Below, piece by piece: positions 38,301-50,300 of a DNA stretch of 64,000 nucleotides. Position 1 is the first letter of the stretch, and every line of letters begins with the position of its first letter. The notes beneath the pieces were generated by a model, which ran no database searches, was not told where the DNA came from, and saw nothing but the letters and a program-made list of their open reading frames with translations. Made by a program: the position numbers and the translations under genes. This DNA is from Triplophysa rosa (lineage: Eukaryota; Chordata; Actinopteri; Cypriniformes; Nemacheilidae): assembly GCF_024868665.1 (NCBI RefSeq), contig NC_079891.1:29466665-29530664 (forward strand), given 5' to 3'.

Positions 38301-41300
38301 TCTTTAAAGGTTGCATTTCGTCTTTCAATTATTAAATGGATGCATTGGGCATGCACAGCTGCACACATATGCGGTACTGTACACACAGCTGACTGCTTGG
38401 CAGCGAGGACTGTACTCTACCTGTTCAAAGTAGGACTGCTCCCTCTGAAATGAGAGCAGGTGAATGTTAGCATGGGTCTGTGATGTCCTGTTTTGGATCT
38501 CTTTCTAGCATGATTACGTAAGTACATTATCTTAGTCAACCGTTATCATTAGGCCAAAAGAGCAATGGAAAACAAACCATATGAGAAGTGATTAATAAGC
38601 AAACATAATTGTAAAAGAATTATGTTAAAGCACCTCAAGACATAATCGGAAAAAAAAACAGGAATGTGATGTTGTGTGATAAACCAATCTGCTTTGACTT
38701 ATAGCAAAACATATTTTAGCTGGGAAGAAAAAAACAATTAGATTTTAGATTAACTATTTACTATACTTCAAGTCAACATGAACCAGCATTCACAACTCTT
38801 CTTACATCTGTCATGTGACATTACGGAGCAAAACATGAAAATAATAGAGGTTTTCAAACGTCACGATGTGAGGGACCCCCAAATATGATGAATCTTTTGT
38901 GAGGACCCCCTTCCTAAAATACATACTCATCTATATATATTTTGTATAAAGACACTTTTAAGCCAGGTAAAATAAATGATAAGTGTGATATTGTAAAGAC
39001 AACATATTAAATATTTTGTAGTGTAGCAATTTTCATTACATTTTTGCAAAGACTACTTTACAAAGCCCAGTGAGTGAAATAAAGAGAACTGTAGTTAGAA
39101 ATCTACTGCTAAAGAGAGGTGGATTGAGCCATTGGTTGCAATTCGCAACTAGATGCAGCTAAATTTCATACACTGGATCTTTAAAATAGTAACTTTCAGT
39201 CTGTTTCCCCACACAAAGCTGTTGCGAGGTTTCAGAAGATTTGCAATATATCACACAGGACAGGTTACTTGTGTTAGTTTGATGTTGGTTTTGTGGTTTT
39301 ATTTTTTTACTCCTACTAGTATGACTTCCTAATCAATGAGACTATTTTTTGAATAGTCTACTATAAACCATGTAGAAGGGCACAGTATCATAGTAGAATG
39401 TTGGTGCAGTTTGATTGTACAATAGTGTTATATGATTATTAACAATGCTTTTCACATTTATTAATCATGCTTTTTTCAAAGAAACACATGTAATCTGATG
39501 AAATTCACACCAGATCATTAAACTATAATAAAAAAGAATCATAACTTTGGGGAAAATAAATACAGTTTTCATCAGAGCATCACCTCCAGCAAGAATAACT
39601 TAATATATTCATAGTTTTCATATGTTGACACACGTTTTATTATATTACTATACAATTTTGGTATATAGTATGTGACAATGCCAAGTGTGCCACATTGCTG
39701 ACTGGTACAGTGCTTTCATAGATTTATTAAATGCAAACACTGATGATGTAAAGTTTGCCTAAATGTTCCTTTGAAACTTTTCATTTAAAAAATTTCATTT
39801 CTTGTATAAAATATTTTTTTCCACCATGTCTTCTGTGGAAAACTGCTCTTATTCTAGACTTGCCTATTGGCTATTTTTGTCTATAGTTAATTTCAATAAA
39901 AATGCAAATGCTGTAAATTTTTACGTGTACATGTAATTTCAACTTTATTTTAAATCCTATCTAGTGATGAAACCTTTCAATAATTTTGATGAGTCAAAGA
40001 AATTCAATGTTATCATTTTATATTTATTATATACAGAGTAGAAAAGATTACGAAATTACATAACAAGCCTATACTTATTACAGTGCGTTGAGTTAGACTT
40101 TAATTTGTAGCTTAAATGTTTGTATAAAAACAAAGACGTAGTATGCGACAGAAAAACAAGCATGGCATGTTCCTGAAATAAACAATCGTTAGAGTAGCAC
40201 AATTGTTTTTCACACTTTTTATACTGTACAGTCAGATTACAGATGAAAATCAAGTAACAAAATTGCGAATATAAAACAGCGCTTCAACGCGAGCTTGTAC
40301 TTTCATTATCGCGTCACCCATTGTTACGTTACGTCACCACAGCAACAGCTCAGTGACAGAAGTTTTAGATAAACAGAGAAAGCGGCGTTTCTTACTCTGA
40401 CTGGGAAACCGATTTTTGGATCATTTCTGATGACATTTTCACCATGCAATCCCGCATACAACATGCTTACAGCCGGATCATCGATTTAGGAGTCTACTGA
40501 AGAGGATATCATATCCCACAGTAACCGCTTTTTTTATTCGGCGTCGAGGAGAATCATCTACCGGACGGGACACCTCCCCCCTGGCTGTGAACTCTTATGA
40601 ATGCAGGTTACATTGAGCTTTTTTCTTGTCTTTTGTGTTTTCTATGCTTTGAACCTGAACTGTTTTGTCCGTGTTGTGACGTTATTACTGTCAGTTGCGT
40701 CGTCATTAATCTCAGCTGCATATTTGCATCTCATACCGGCTTTTATGAGTCCGTGATTTTGTCCTGAGCGGTGAAGCCCACTGTTCGTGGCAAAAATCCT
40801 CCAGTGTCTTCACGAGCTGTTTGACCTGCACGTTTTCTTTCTCAACAACCGTGGATCCAGCTTTGCTGACTTTAGGATGAATTACGGGCTCCGTTTTACT
40901 TTGTGCAACACGAAATATTAAGAACCAAAAGCTCAAAATGCTCCTTACGATTTAGGACAATATTTAACCACCTTATGAAGGGCCAAATTACTCAAACTTA
41001 AATAATTAAGTAAATGTTGAAATATTTAAACGAATTGTTAAATAATAACATTCTTAATAAAACATGAAACTTGTACAATTAATGATTTAATATGTAATAT
41101 AATATAGAAAAAATTCTGCCTGTCATATAATAATTATTCTGTTTCAATAGTATGATGTGGAGATACAGTACGTTTGGTTTTTAAGATTGAACAAAAATTT
41201 ATTAGATCTTCGTCACCTTCAAGGTGAGGCCGGACGAGTTCAGGTGATGAGCATAACATAAAGGCAAGAAAAAACTTGCATGAAACCTTTTGCGTTCAAC

Positions 41301-44300
41301 ACTCTGAGGAAGTGTCTTGGCAACTGACGGCCCCTTGAAGCTCCAAGAGGACACGTGGATTCACCGAATAGATGGACGACCGGCTGGACGGACAGATGGA
41401 GGAACGGTTGGATGGAGACAGCTGGATGGACGACCGGCTCGACAGACGGATGGAGGAACGGCTGGACGGACGGATGGACGACCGGCTCGACGGACAACCT
41501 GCTCGACGGACCGATGGAGGAACGGCTGAACAGACGGCTGGATTGAGACGGCTGGACGAACAGCTGGGCGGAAACGGCTGGCTGTCTGGACGCACGGACG
41601 TTAGGGCGACTACAGCTCCAGTCCATCTGAGGAGAAGCAGTCCTTCACCATCATGTCTTACTGTAGAAACCATTTTGGAGGTGTGAACGCTGAACATTTT
41701 GCTGGCTAACTGTCACTCAGAAAGGGGGAATAAGATTTGACATGGTTCATCTCAGTTTTATCTTTGTATGCCTTGTCTCAGGTTTGTGTTGAGCAGTGGT
41801 GCTGCACTGTTCTTGGCACACGAACTCCAGTACTTGCATGTTCGTTCGGTTCCTTGCAGATCTGCACTTCAGCTCTCAACAACAGTGGCCTACTGATCTC
41901 AGGGCAAACTTTGAGACAACTGTCACTGAATACTGCTCTGTATCATTGTGTACAATTATTCAATTAGTAATGATTTGCCCACACTGTCACCCAAAACATA
42001 AGAGAATCAAATTAATTCACAAATTAATTTGAAAAGATTTTAATGTGAACAGGGTGACAGTAAAACCATTCATATAAAGGCATTATGATATACATAAAAG
42101 TCCTCACATCCCAGTTTAAAAGCAGGGGAATGATTATAATAGAAACTGTATTAAGACTTTAAAGTAAACAGAGTGACAGTAAAAGTATTATGAAAGGATA
42201 CAGTATGATGAAACCTGATGAATTGTGTCTTATCTAAACCTCTTCTGTCTGGTGGTACAGTCAGCATTGTTCAGGTGGAAGGTGCAATCTAGGACTCACT
42301 TATAATATGCCAAGTAGGTCTGCAAAATTAATCGAACAACTAATCAAGATTACAATTAGGGGGAGAGCGGGAGGTTAACTGTAACATGGATGTTTTTCAT
42401 AGTTACACAGTGTCGACCGAGTTGTGCTTTCGGTCTTTTTCTCTCACGAAACAAGAGAAAACGTATCTCAAACCCTGTTGCACACCGTTTCCAGGTAACC
42501 GTAGCAAAACGTTCGGAGCTTGAACGTGCCCCTGGGGACCCGTTTACAAATTTGTCCGCTGCAGCTCGGTATACACAACAATTGAAGATATTAGAAGATA
42601 TTTATTTTGCAGTATTCAACACGTATTTATACCGATTTAATCAGGCTTCGAAAACTCTTGAAAAAGAACACAAAGAATGGCCTTCTCATCTGCCATAGTT
42701 CAACTCTTGCGTCATCACAACAGGGTGTTCAACAGCACCACCGTTTCCGTTTAAAAAATGCAACTTTTTGTCGGAGCTGAAAGCAGGTTTAAAAAGGTTT
42801 AAGCTGGTCAGCTCTCGTTGACTCCTTTTCGACTCCGCAATTTTTAATGTTGTCATTGACTCAAATCGGTTAAATTGTCTTTGTGATTGGCGCAAAGCAA
42901 AGCAACGAAAAACATTTAAAAAACAATCGTGTTTTAGGTAGAAGTCATAACTCCACTCTTTCTCTTTGACTGTACACATTTACATCCGATCTAAAACACT
43001 GTAGTAATCAGAACATGAGCGACGCCTACTTAAAAAACGGCTATTAAAAATAATAAACAAAACTAAATGTCTTAGCTTTACCATAAGTCTATACGGTTAG
43101 ACCTGGGCTGTCATGCTTGCGCTGCGTGCGCTTGGAAAACCTCATCGGTTTAGGACCAGAAAGGGGTAACTGGCAGCACAAAAAACTCCCTGTGGTGGTG
43201 GGCTCGTTGCACAAATGCATGTGTATCTGCTAGTGACTTTGGAGATGCCAGAGTTTGGTTGCCAGTCAAAAGGTCCCAAACTTGTGAAGTTACATTCATT
43301 TATTTTATATATTCGTATTCCTGGCCCCGTTTTGAATGACAGTAAAGGGAGTCGAAGTGTCGATTCCATCGACTCCAAAAATGGGAGTCGAGAATCGGAG
43401 TCGACTCCAGAAAAACCCGGAATCGAACACCCCTAATGGAAAGTAGCTAAAGCCTGCCCGAAAAGTCGCCAGATGACGTCACGTGCTAATTTGCATACCA
43501 GTGACATCATCACATAGTATCTGACAAGCTAAGCGCTTCAGGTCTGCTTCATATCTCTACTTTCTGAGCTGTCCTATACAGTATTATATTAAAACAATAC
43601 CCCCAAATGCAAAATAAATAGGTTCTTAATTACTTATTTTCTGTTGGCAGACAACAAAAACTACAGTTGTGCTCAAAAGTTTACACACCCCTTGCAGAAT
43701 CTGGAAAAAGCTGAAACTTTTGGAAAAATAAGAGGATTTTTGAAAATTAAGGTTCATTTTTAATTTAGTCCTGCCCTGAGCAAGTTATTTCACTAAAGAA
43801 ATGTTAACCTATAGTTCACACTAAAGAATAATAACAGAATTTCTAAAAACAGCCCTAAACAATACCTAAACCTAAACAATCAATGACAGTTTTTATGTTT
43901 AGTCATAGTTGTTTAAGGGTTTCTTGTTTGTCATGAGTCATTAGACTGTCCACTGATCTTCAAAACAATCACCCAGATCCTCGACAATCTTTGCTTTTTC
44001 AGCATTTCTGGATATTTGACTCATGTCCAGCAGTAACTGTATGATGTTGAGATTCCTCTTTTTACATTGAGGACAATCAAGAGACTCATACACAACTATT
44101 ACAATAGATAGAAACATCCAGTGCTGCCCACAAAGTCAACACCATTCATTTAAAGTCAGGTGGGTGTAAACCTCTGAAAATGGTTTTGGTGTAAAAAAAT
44201 ATATTTAATTTCCTGAAAAACATTTATGTATCTTTAAATCTTCTGAAGGACATTAGTAAATGAAAAAATAAGATGTATAAATGAAACAATAACAATTTAC

Positions 44301-47300
44301 ACCAAAACCATTTTCAGAGGTTTACACCCACCTGACTTTAAATGAATGGTGTTGACTTTGTGGGCAGCACTGGATGTTTCTATCTATTGTAATAGTTGTG
44401 TATGAGTCTCTTGATTGTCCTCAATGTAAAAAGAGGAATCTCAACATCATACAGTTACTGCTGGACATGAGTCAAATATCCAGAAATGCTGAAAAAGCAA
44501 AGATTGTGGAGGACCTGGGTGATTGTTTTGAAGATCAGTGGACAGTCTAATGACTCATGACAAACAAGAAACCCTTAAACAACTATGACTAAACATAAAA
44601 ACTGTCATTGATTGTTTAGGTTTAGGTATTGTTTAGGGCTGTTTTTAGAAATTCTGTTATTATTCTTTAGTGTGAACTATAGGTTAACATTTCTTTAGTG
44701 AAATAACTTGCTCAGGGCAGGACTAAATTAAAAATAAACCTTAATTTTCAAAAATCCTCTTATTTTTCCAAAAGTTTCAGCTTTTTCCAGATTCTGCAAG
44801 GGGTGTGTAAACTTTTGAGCACAACTGTATGTAATAGTGAGTGAAATTGACACCTTAAAACTACACAGCAGTCACTTTCATTGAACAGCTAAATTCCATC
44901 TGTGTTCATGTTTATGCGTCCATACAGTGTTTTAAATCATAAATGGTCAAACAAGGTCAATAAGTGATTAGTTCTTGGAAACTGTTTGCACATGCGCATC
45001 TCATTCACGCATCAGTGCGGTCTGAACTGAATGTCCTACTTCTCCCTGCCGTTCACTGAACAGAGTAGACACAGAATAGTGCTTTTCACACTTGAAATCG
45101 TTAACACAGAGTTATTCTAAACCCCAGGTAAACAGAATCCTGGGATATCTGTTTCACACCGCTTATAATTTACCAGGGCTTAAGAGATAACCCTGGGTAT
45201 TCATAACCTGATGTTTCACACTGTACATAACTAAACCCTGGGTTAACATTCTTATTTGCGGTGTCAACAGTCATGATTGGATAAATACTGCAGCGTCAAA
45301 CTGACTGAATGAAAATAGTGCGTGGTACGTTCGTTTACCCGGGGTTAAAATCGGGGTTTTGGATGAAGATAACCCAGGGTTAAGTGCAGTGTGAAAAGTC
45401 CTAGAGAGGCGGTACTGTGCTATGAAAGCAAAAACTCGCTATCGCGGGGCAGTAGAAGTGAAGCAGAATGTTTCGCTAAGTCGCCAAAGCTTATTCAGAA
45501 AGTAGCTAGATTTGTCGCCAGTCGCTTTTTGAAAAGTAAGTCGCCAAAGGGGTCTGAAAAGTAGCTAAATCGCTAAAACATACCTAACACAGCATATGCT
45601 GTTTTTTTCAACAGGGATATTGGGATTCAACATGTTTGTGTGTGTACTCTGTTTTTAATTTTAGTAACTTATACAGTATGTCGGTGAGCTGTGTGTTGAA
45701 CATCGAGTTGCTGTTTTACACGCAAGCTGCTCCAGTCAGTCTTGTACGATGCTCTACAGTACATTCCAAGTAAAGCATTCAAGTCCGCTGGCGGTTAAAT
45801 ACATTTTGACGGAGGAACTCACAAACTCTAGTTTAGTTGGTAATGTGAAATACATTTCTATTAATGACAGTTGTGATTAAACTTTAGATGTATTTATATA
45901 TATCGCTAGCGTAGCCATTGTTGTCTCTGCCTGGTAAATTTGGATACAGTCCAAATATCTACCTAAAAGCATTTACCTAAACCCTATGAACCATTGAAAC
46001 GTCTGTTATTTATTCAAATAAACTTGTCAATCAGTGAGATATTAGGCTGAGAGTGATCAAGGAGTTCTTGAATTTCATGTTAAATGCTAAAGCAAAAATA
46101 TCTGATTGACGAGGGTTAAAAAGTGATGGATAGGTGACTGGCTCACACCTTGAACTACTGGTCATATTCCCAAACCACACCTAAACAATTTTTCCTGTGT
46201 GACGGGGGCATTGTCCTACTGAAAGAGACCAGTGCCACCAGGGAACATCAATGCCATAAAGGGCTGCAAGTGGTATGTGTCTCAGTAACATCCAGTTTAA
46301 TGCCGGGATCCAAGGTTTCTTCCTAGCACATGTAGACTAGTACTAAAGAATATCCCGTGGGAACAGTGTGGATAGTGAAAACATCTCTACTCTATCGCAG
46401 GCTTTTTAAAAATAATAAGAACAATCATCCATTTTGAGCTAATGAAGAACAGATAAGTCAAACTGGAGAAAATACTTCAGTGTCCATTGAATCTTAAAAT
46501 CATATAAAATGCAACAATCACATATTTTTCTTTTTCATACGCAAAGCAAGTTAATCGATCACTAAAATCTGGGGTCAATGTGATGCTGTGAAATCTCTTG
46601 TGCTGTACTCCATTCAAACTAACTGACACTAAAGCTTAGTACAAGAAACCCAAACCAGGCATTCAGCCCAAGGGGGGAGTTAGGAATGTGGGATAGACAG
46701 TGTTTTCATCACTCTGTTATGGAACACATAATAGGGATGCTAAGAACCATATAGGGTATTACGTGGGTTTGGGCTTGGGCTGGCTTGGTGTAACGGTAGT
46801 GTCTCTTTCAGGAGAAAAATATAAAAACAATAAAAATAGAAGACTATGTGCAAAAATGTATTACAAGTCTTTAAAGGGATAGTTCACCCAAAAATACAAA
46901 TTCTGTCATCATTTACTCACCCTCAAGCTGTTCCAAACCTGTATAAATTTCTTTGCTCTGATAAACACAAAGAAGGATATTTGAATGTTAGCAACTGAGA
47001 TTTCTGGGGCACCATTGACTACCATAATAGACTGCTTTCCCAAATTCTTCAAAATATTTCCTTTGGTGTTCAACAGAACAAAAAAATGCTAAAAAATATT
47101 CTACTATGGTAGTCAATGGTGCCCCAGAACTGCCGGTTGCTAACATTCTTCCAAATATTTTTCTGTGTGCTCAACCGAACAAAGCAATTTATATACAGTA
47201 GGTTTAGAACAACTTGAGGGTGAGTAATTCATGATATAATTTTCACTCTTTTGTAAACTATCCCTTTAAGTATATGACAATGAGTGCCTTTATATTTAAA

Positions 47301-50300
47301 ACATAATGGTGATGATACCTATTCATAATCAGCTGCTTCTGGCTGTGCAAGAAAACTTCATTATGAGATTCAGGCATCACCAGTTGTTCTATTAAAGGAA
47401 ATTTCTCATTTCAGAGAAAAATCGCACTGAATAATCTGATCCGGGCTTGCTTAAATTATTTCTAAGAACACTGTTTAAGGCACCATCTTGCACTTGGAAC
47501 CTTTCAATCATTTTAACCTGTCTGCCAACTACAACCACAGACACGTGTAAGCATTGTTCAAGATAGACAGATCAACTTTTAGTGGACAGAAAGTGCTTTA
47601 CCTGTTGGGGTGAGATGATGGTAACATAAACTGGAAGTCCACTGCTCACGTCCCATCCTGTAGCTGATGATGCTGTAGGCTGTTCAGCTCATAAGCGATG
47701 TAGCCCCTTCGGACGTACACCTGAGGAATTACGCACACTTGACAGGACGTCCTGACCATACACCACACCACTGAGCAGCTGGGTACATTTTTGAGCTCTA
47801 CCGACCTCTAAGGCAGCCATGCAAACCACCCGGTTGATGTGGTAGAAGAAACTGGGCAAGACGTCAAAGATGGAGGTCTCAGATAGGATGAGTTTCTGCA
47901 AGGAGAGGATTTGTGATTGTTAGATTTTAAAGCAGGTAAACATTCAGAACAACTGCATAAAATAACAGGATGCTCTACCTTGAGGTTCTCGGGACAGAAC
48001 TGATGTCCATACATATCAATAGCTGATAAAAAGATGGATTCCACCTGGTTATGTCGCAGTTCATATGAGGGTAAATGAGAGGCGATCAACACCTGAAAAT
48101 AAAAAATAAAACAAAATTAATAAAAGAAATAAAAATACATAATAAATGAATGTTTTTATATTTAAAAACAATAAATGTTATATTTTCCTATTAAGCGAAT
48201 CTTTATGTAGTAAGACACAAACATTTTAAAATCTCAGATTGACAGTAGGACCAAACAATACATTTAAAAATGTATTTAATAGTCACACAGGATTCATATG
48301 CATCTTTTTTTTAGATCTTTATTTTAATTTCAATTTTATGCACACTCGTATTATAGTGCGACCTGGTCCATCCATACTGCACATTTTGCCATCCATTTAC
48401 AATTTTCTGCTAACAAATAGTATTTTCTATATCATTCACAGCCAAAAAAGCATGAGTAGAATGATAATCTATTCTGAACATCTACACATAAAAGGTCAAA
48501 GGTTCAGTTCACACCTGTCTGGCCCGGAGAGCCACTTTCGAGTTATCCATTTTACTGAGTTGTGTGAGCTCATTCAGAATCACCATGAGCTCATCAGCAA
48601 GAGTCGGGTCCCGTCCACACAACTGGTCCTGAATAATGTAATATTTTACACATCACACCTGTCATAAACCCTACAAACATACTTCCAGTTTTCAGATCAA
48701 ATGCCAAAGCCACAACACAATACAACAAAGAATTGTTCAGGATCTTACTATGAGCATGATGACTAGAACATTCTTCTTGGACACCTGAGAGTGGGAGAAG
48801 ATGCACTCCAGTACTGGAGTCATATCAGGCTTATATTTCTCTCTGAGTTTGATTACACATTTATCATAATGTGCTGTTGGGAGAGAGAGCATTTGTGCAT
48901 TAGCACACTTTTTATATTTTCAGATCTTTTTTTTTTTAAAGAAAAACATGTTGGTAGACTTTTATTATTACATTAGAGCTTATATTTAAAATGCAGATAT
49001 CATCTTGTTGCTCTGTATTTATTTACCTTGCTGAAATTGCATCTCCACCTGCAGGTAACGTTTCAGCAGATCCAGCACTACTGATTTCATATAACCTCTA
49101 ATGCCACTGCGGTACCTGAACAACAAACAGGGACATAATGACTGGTCATATTGTGGTCGACAAGTCTTATGATATGTGTGGGATGATCTGTTGGATTATC
49201 GGGCTGAGCTCTTAAAGGTCAAACATCTGTCAAATCTCACCTCTGCACCAACTGAACGATACTTTGAGTGTTCATGAAGAAAACCTCACGGTCAGCTTTT
49301 CTCTGGAGTGTGGCTGCGTGGCTGTCCAAGATATTTGCTATCTGGAGGAAAATATTGATGAAAATGATCAAAATTACTGAATTAACTGGACTAAAGTTTA
49401 GGTATTTTTTCTGCAATAACAAGGAATCAAACAGAGCAAATATAGGTTAGTATTATAGTTAAGAGTTTTTATACTTTTGTTTTCAGTTTTATTGCAGTCT
49501 ACTCTTTTTAATTAGCTTTTATTTGTATAGAAAATAAAATATGCATTGTATTGATTTCTATTATATATATTATATTTTTAGATTAATTGTTGCAATTGTG
49601 CTTTTGTCATTTGTGCTTTTGTCATTTCATTATTTATTTGTTTATATTTTTATGTTGCTAAACAAGATTAAATTATTTTATTTTAGTTTTTATTTGATTA
49701 GAGTTAATTTTAGTGCCTCAACTAAAACGTATTTTTGTTTAATCCTGAGCCAAAATTTGGCCAATATTTCATTTATTTTAAATAAACAGAAATGCTTTAT
49801 TAGTTTTAGTTTAACCAACTCCCCCCCCCCTTTGTAGGGCTGTTCAAAAATATCGATACGTGTAACTATCGCTTTTTTTTTCCCCGATAGTGTATTGACA
49901 GTGATACCTCTACTATCTATATTTTTTTAAACCATGTCATATACAGCAGGGGTTTTCAAACTGGGGTCCGGGGACCCCCAGGGGGCCTCCAGAAGGTTGC
50001 AAGGGGTCCCGCAGAAAATGATAAAATTCCACAGTGTTTATCTGCTTTTTTTGCTATGATAGTTTCCATAATTGTTTATATTTGAATCTTTCTAGTGAGT
50101 TTTTCTCACTATAGTTTCTTTTTTGGGACTCAAAGTAAAATTGTTGCCGACTATTTAGGTTTAGAAACAATGTGTTGTCTTTATAATATTCTATTTACTA
50201 TTTATCTAACAAATTTTAAACGTTTCTTTACACAGAAAAAATATAGATTGATACATATTTTAGAAAAGGGGGTCCCTCACAAAAGGATAATCATATTTGG

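Larger units (their letters stand above)
37672..47601 (-). other. acacb: ~9.9-kb acacb intron, repeat-rich
   Basis: By far the longest intron of this gene. It holds an Angel-like MITE (38035), a hAT fragment (38855-38905), a promoter-like island with orphan ORFs (40280-40920), a minisatellite (41370-41590), an unrecognised ORF in repeat-like sequence (42390-43440), a 1.16-kb palindrome (43664-44827), AACCCTGGG-rich sequence (45110-45400) and another Angel-like MITE (46871). No acacb exon is missing by phase. Confidence 0.8.

Noticed and set aside
41240..41697. Overlapping 100-130 codon ORFs on both strands
   Set aside because: Produced by an in-phase minisatellite; no splice or start context and opposite strands are equally open.
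47646..47648. TGA read as selenocysteine
   Set aside because: Acetyl-CoA carboxylases are not known selenoproteins. A Cys to Sec swap is formally possible, but I saw no SECIS-like element; the nonsense/splice explanation is simpler.
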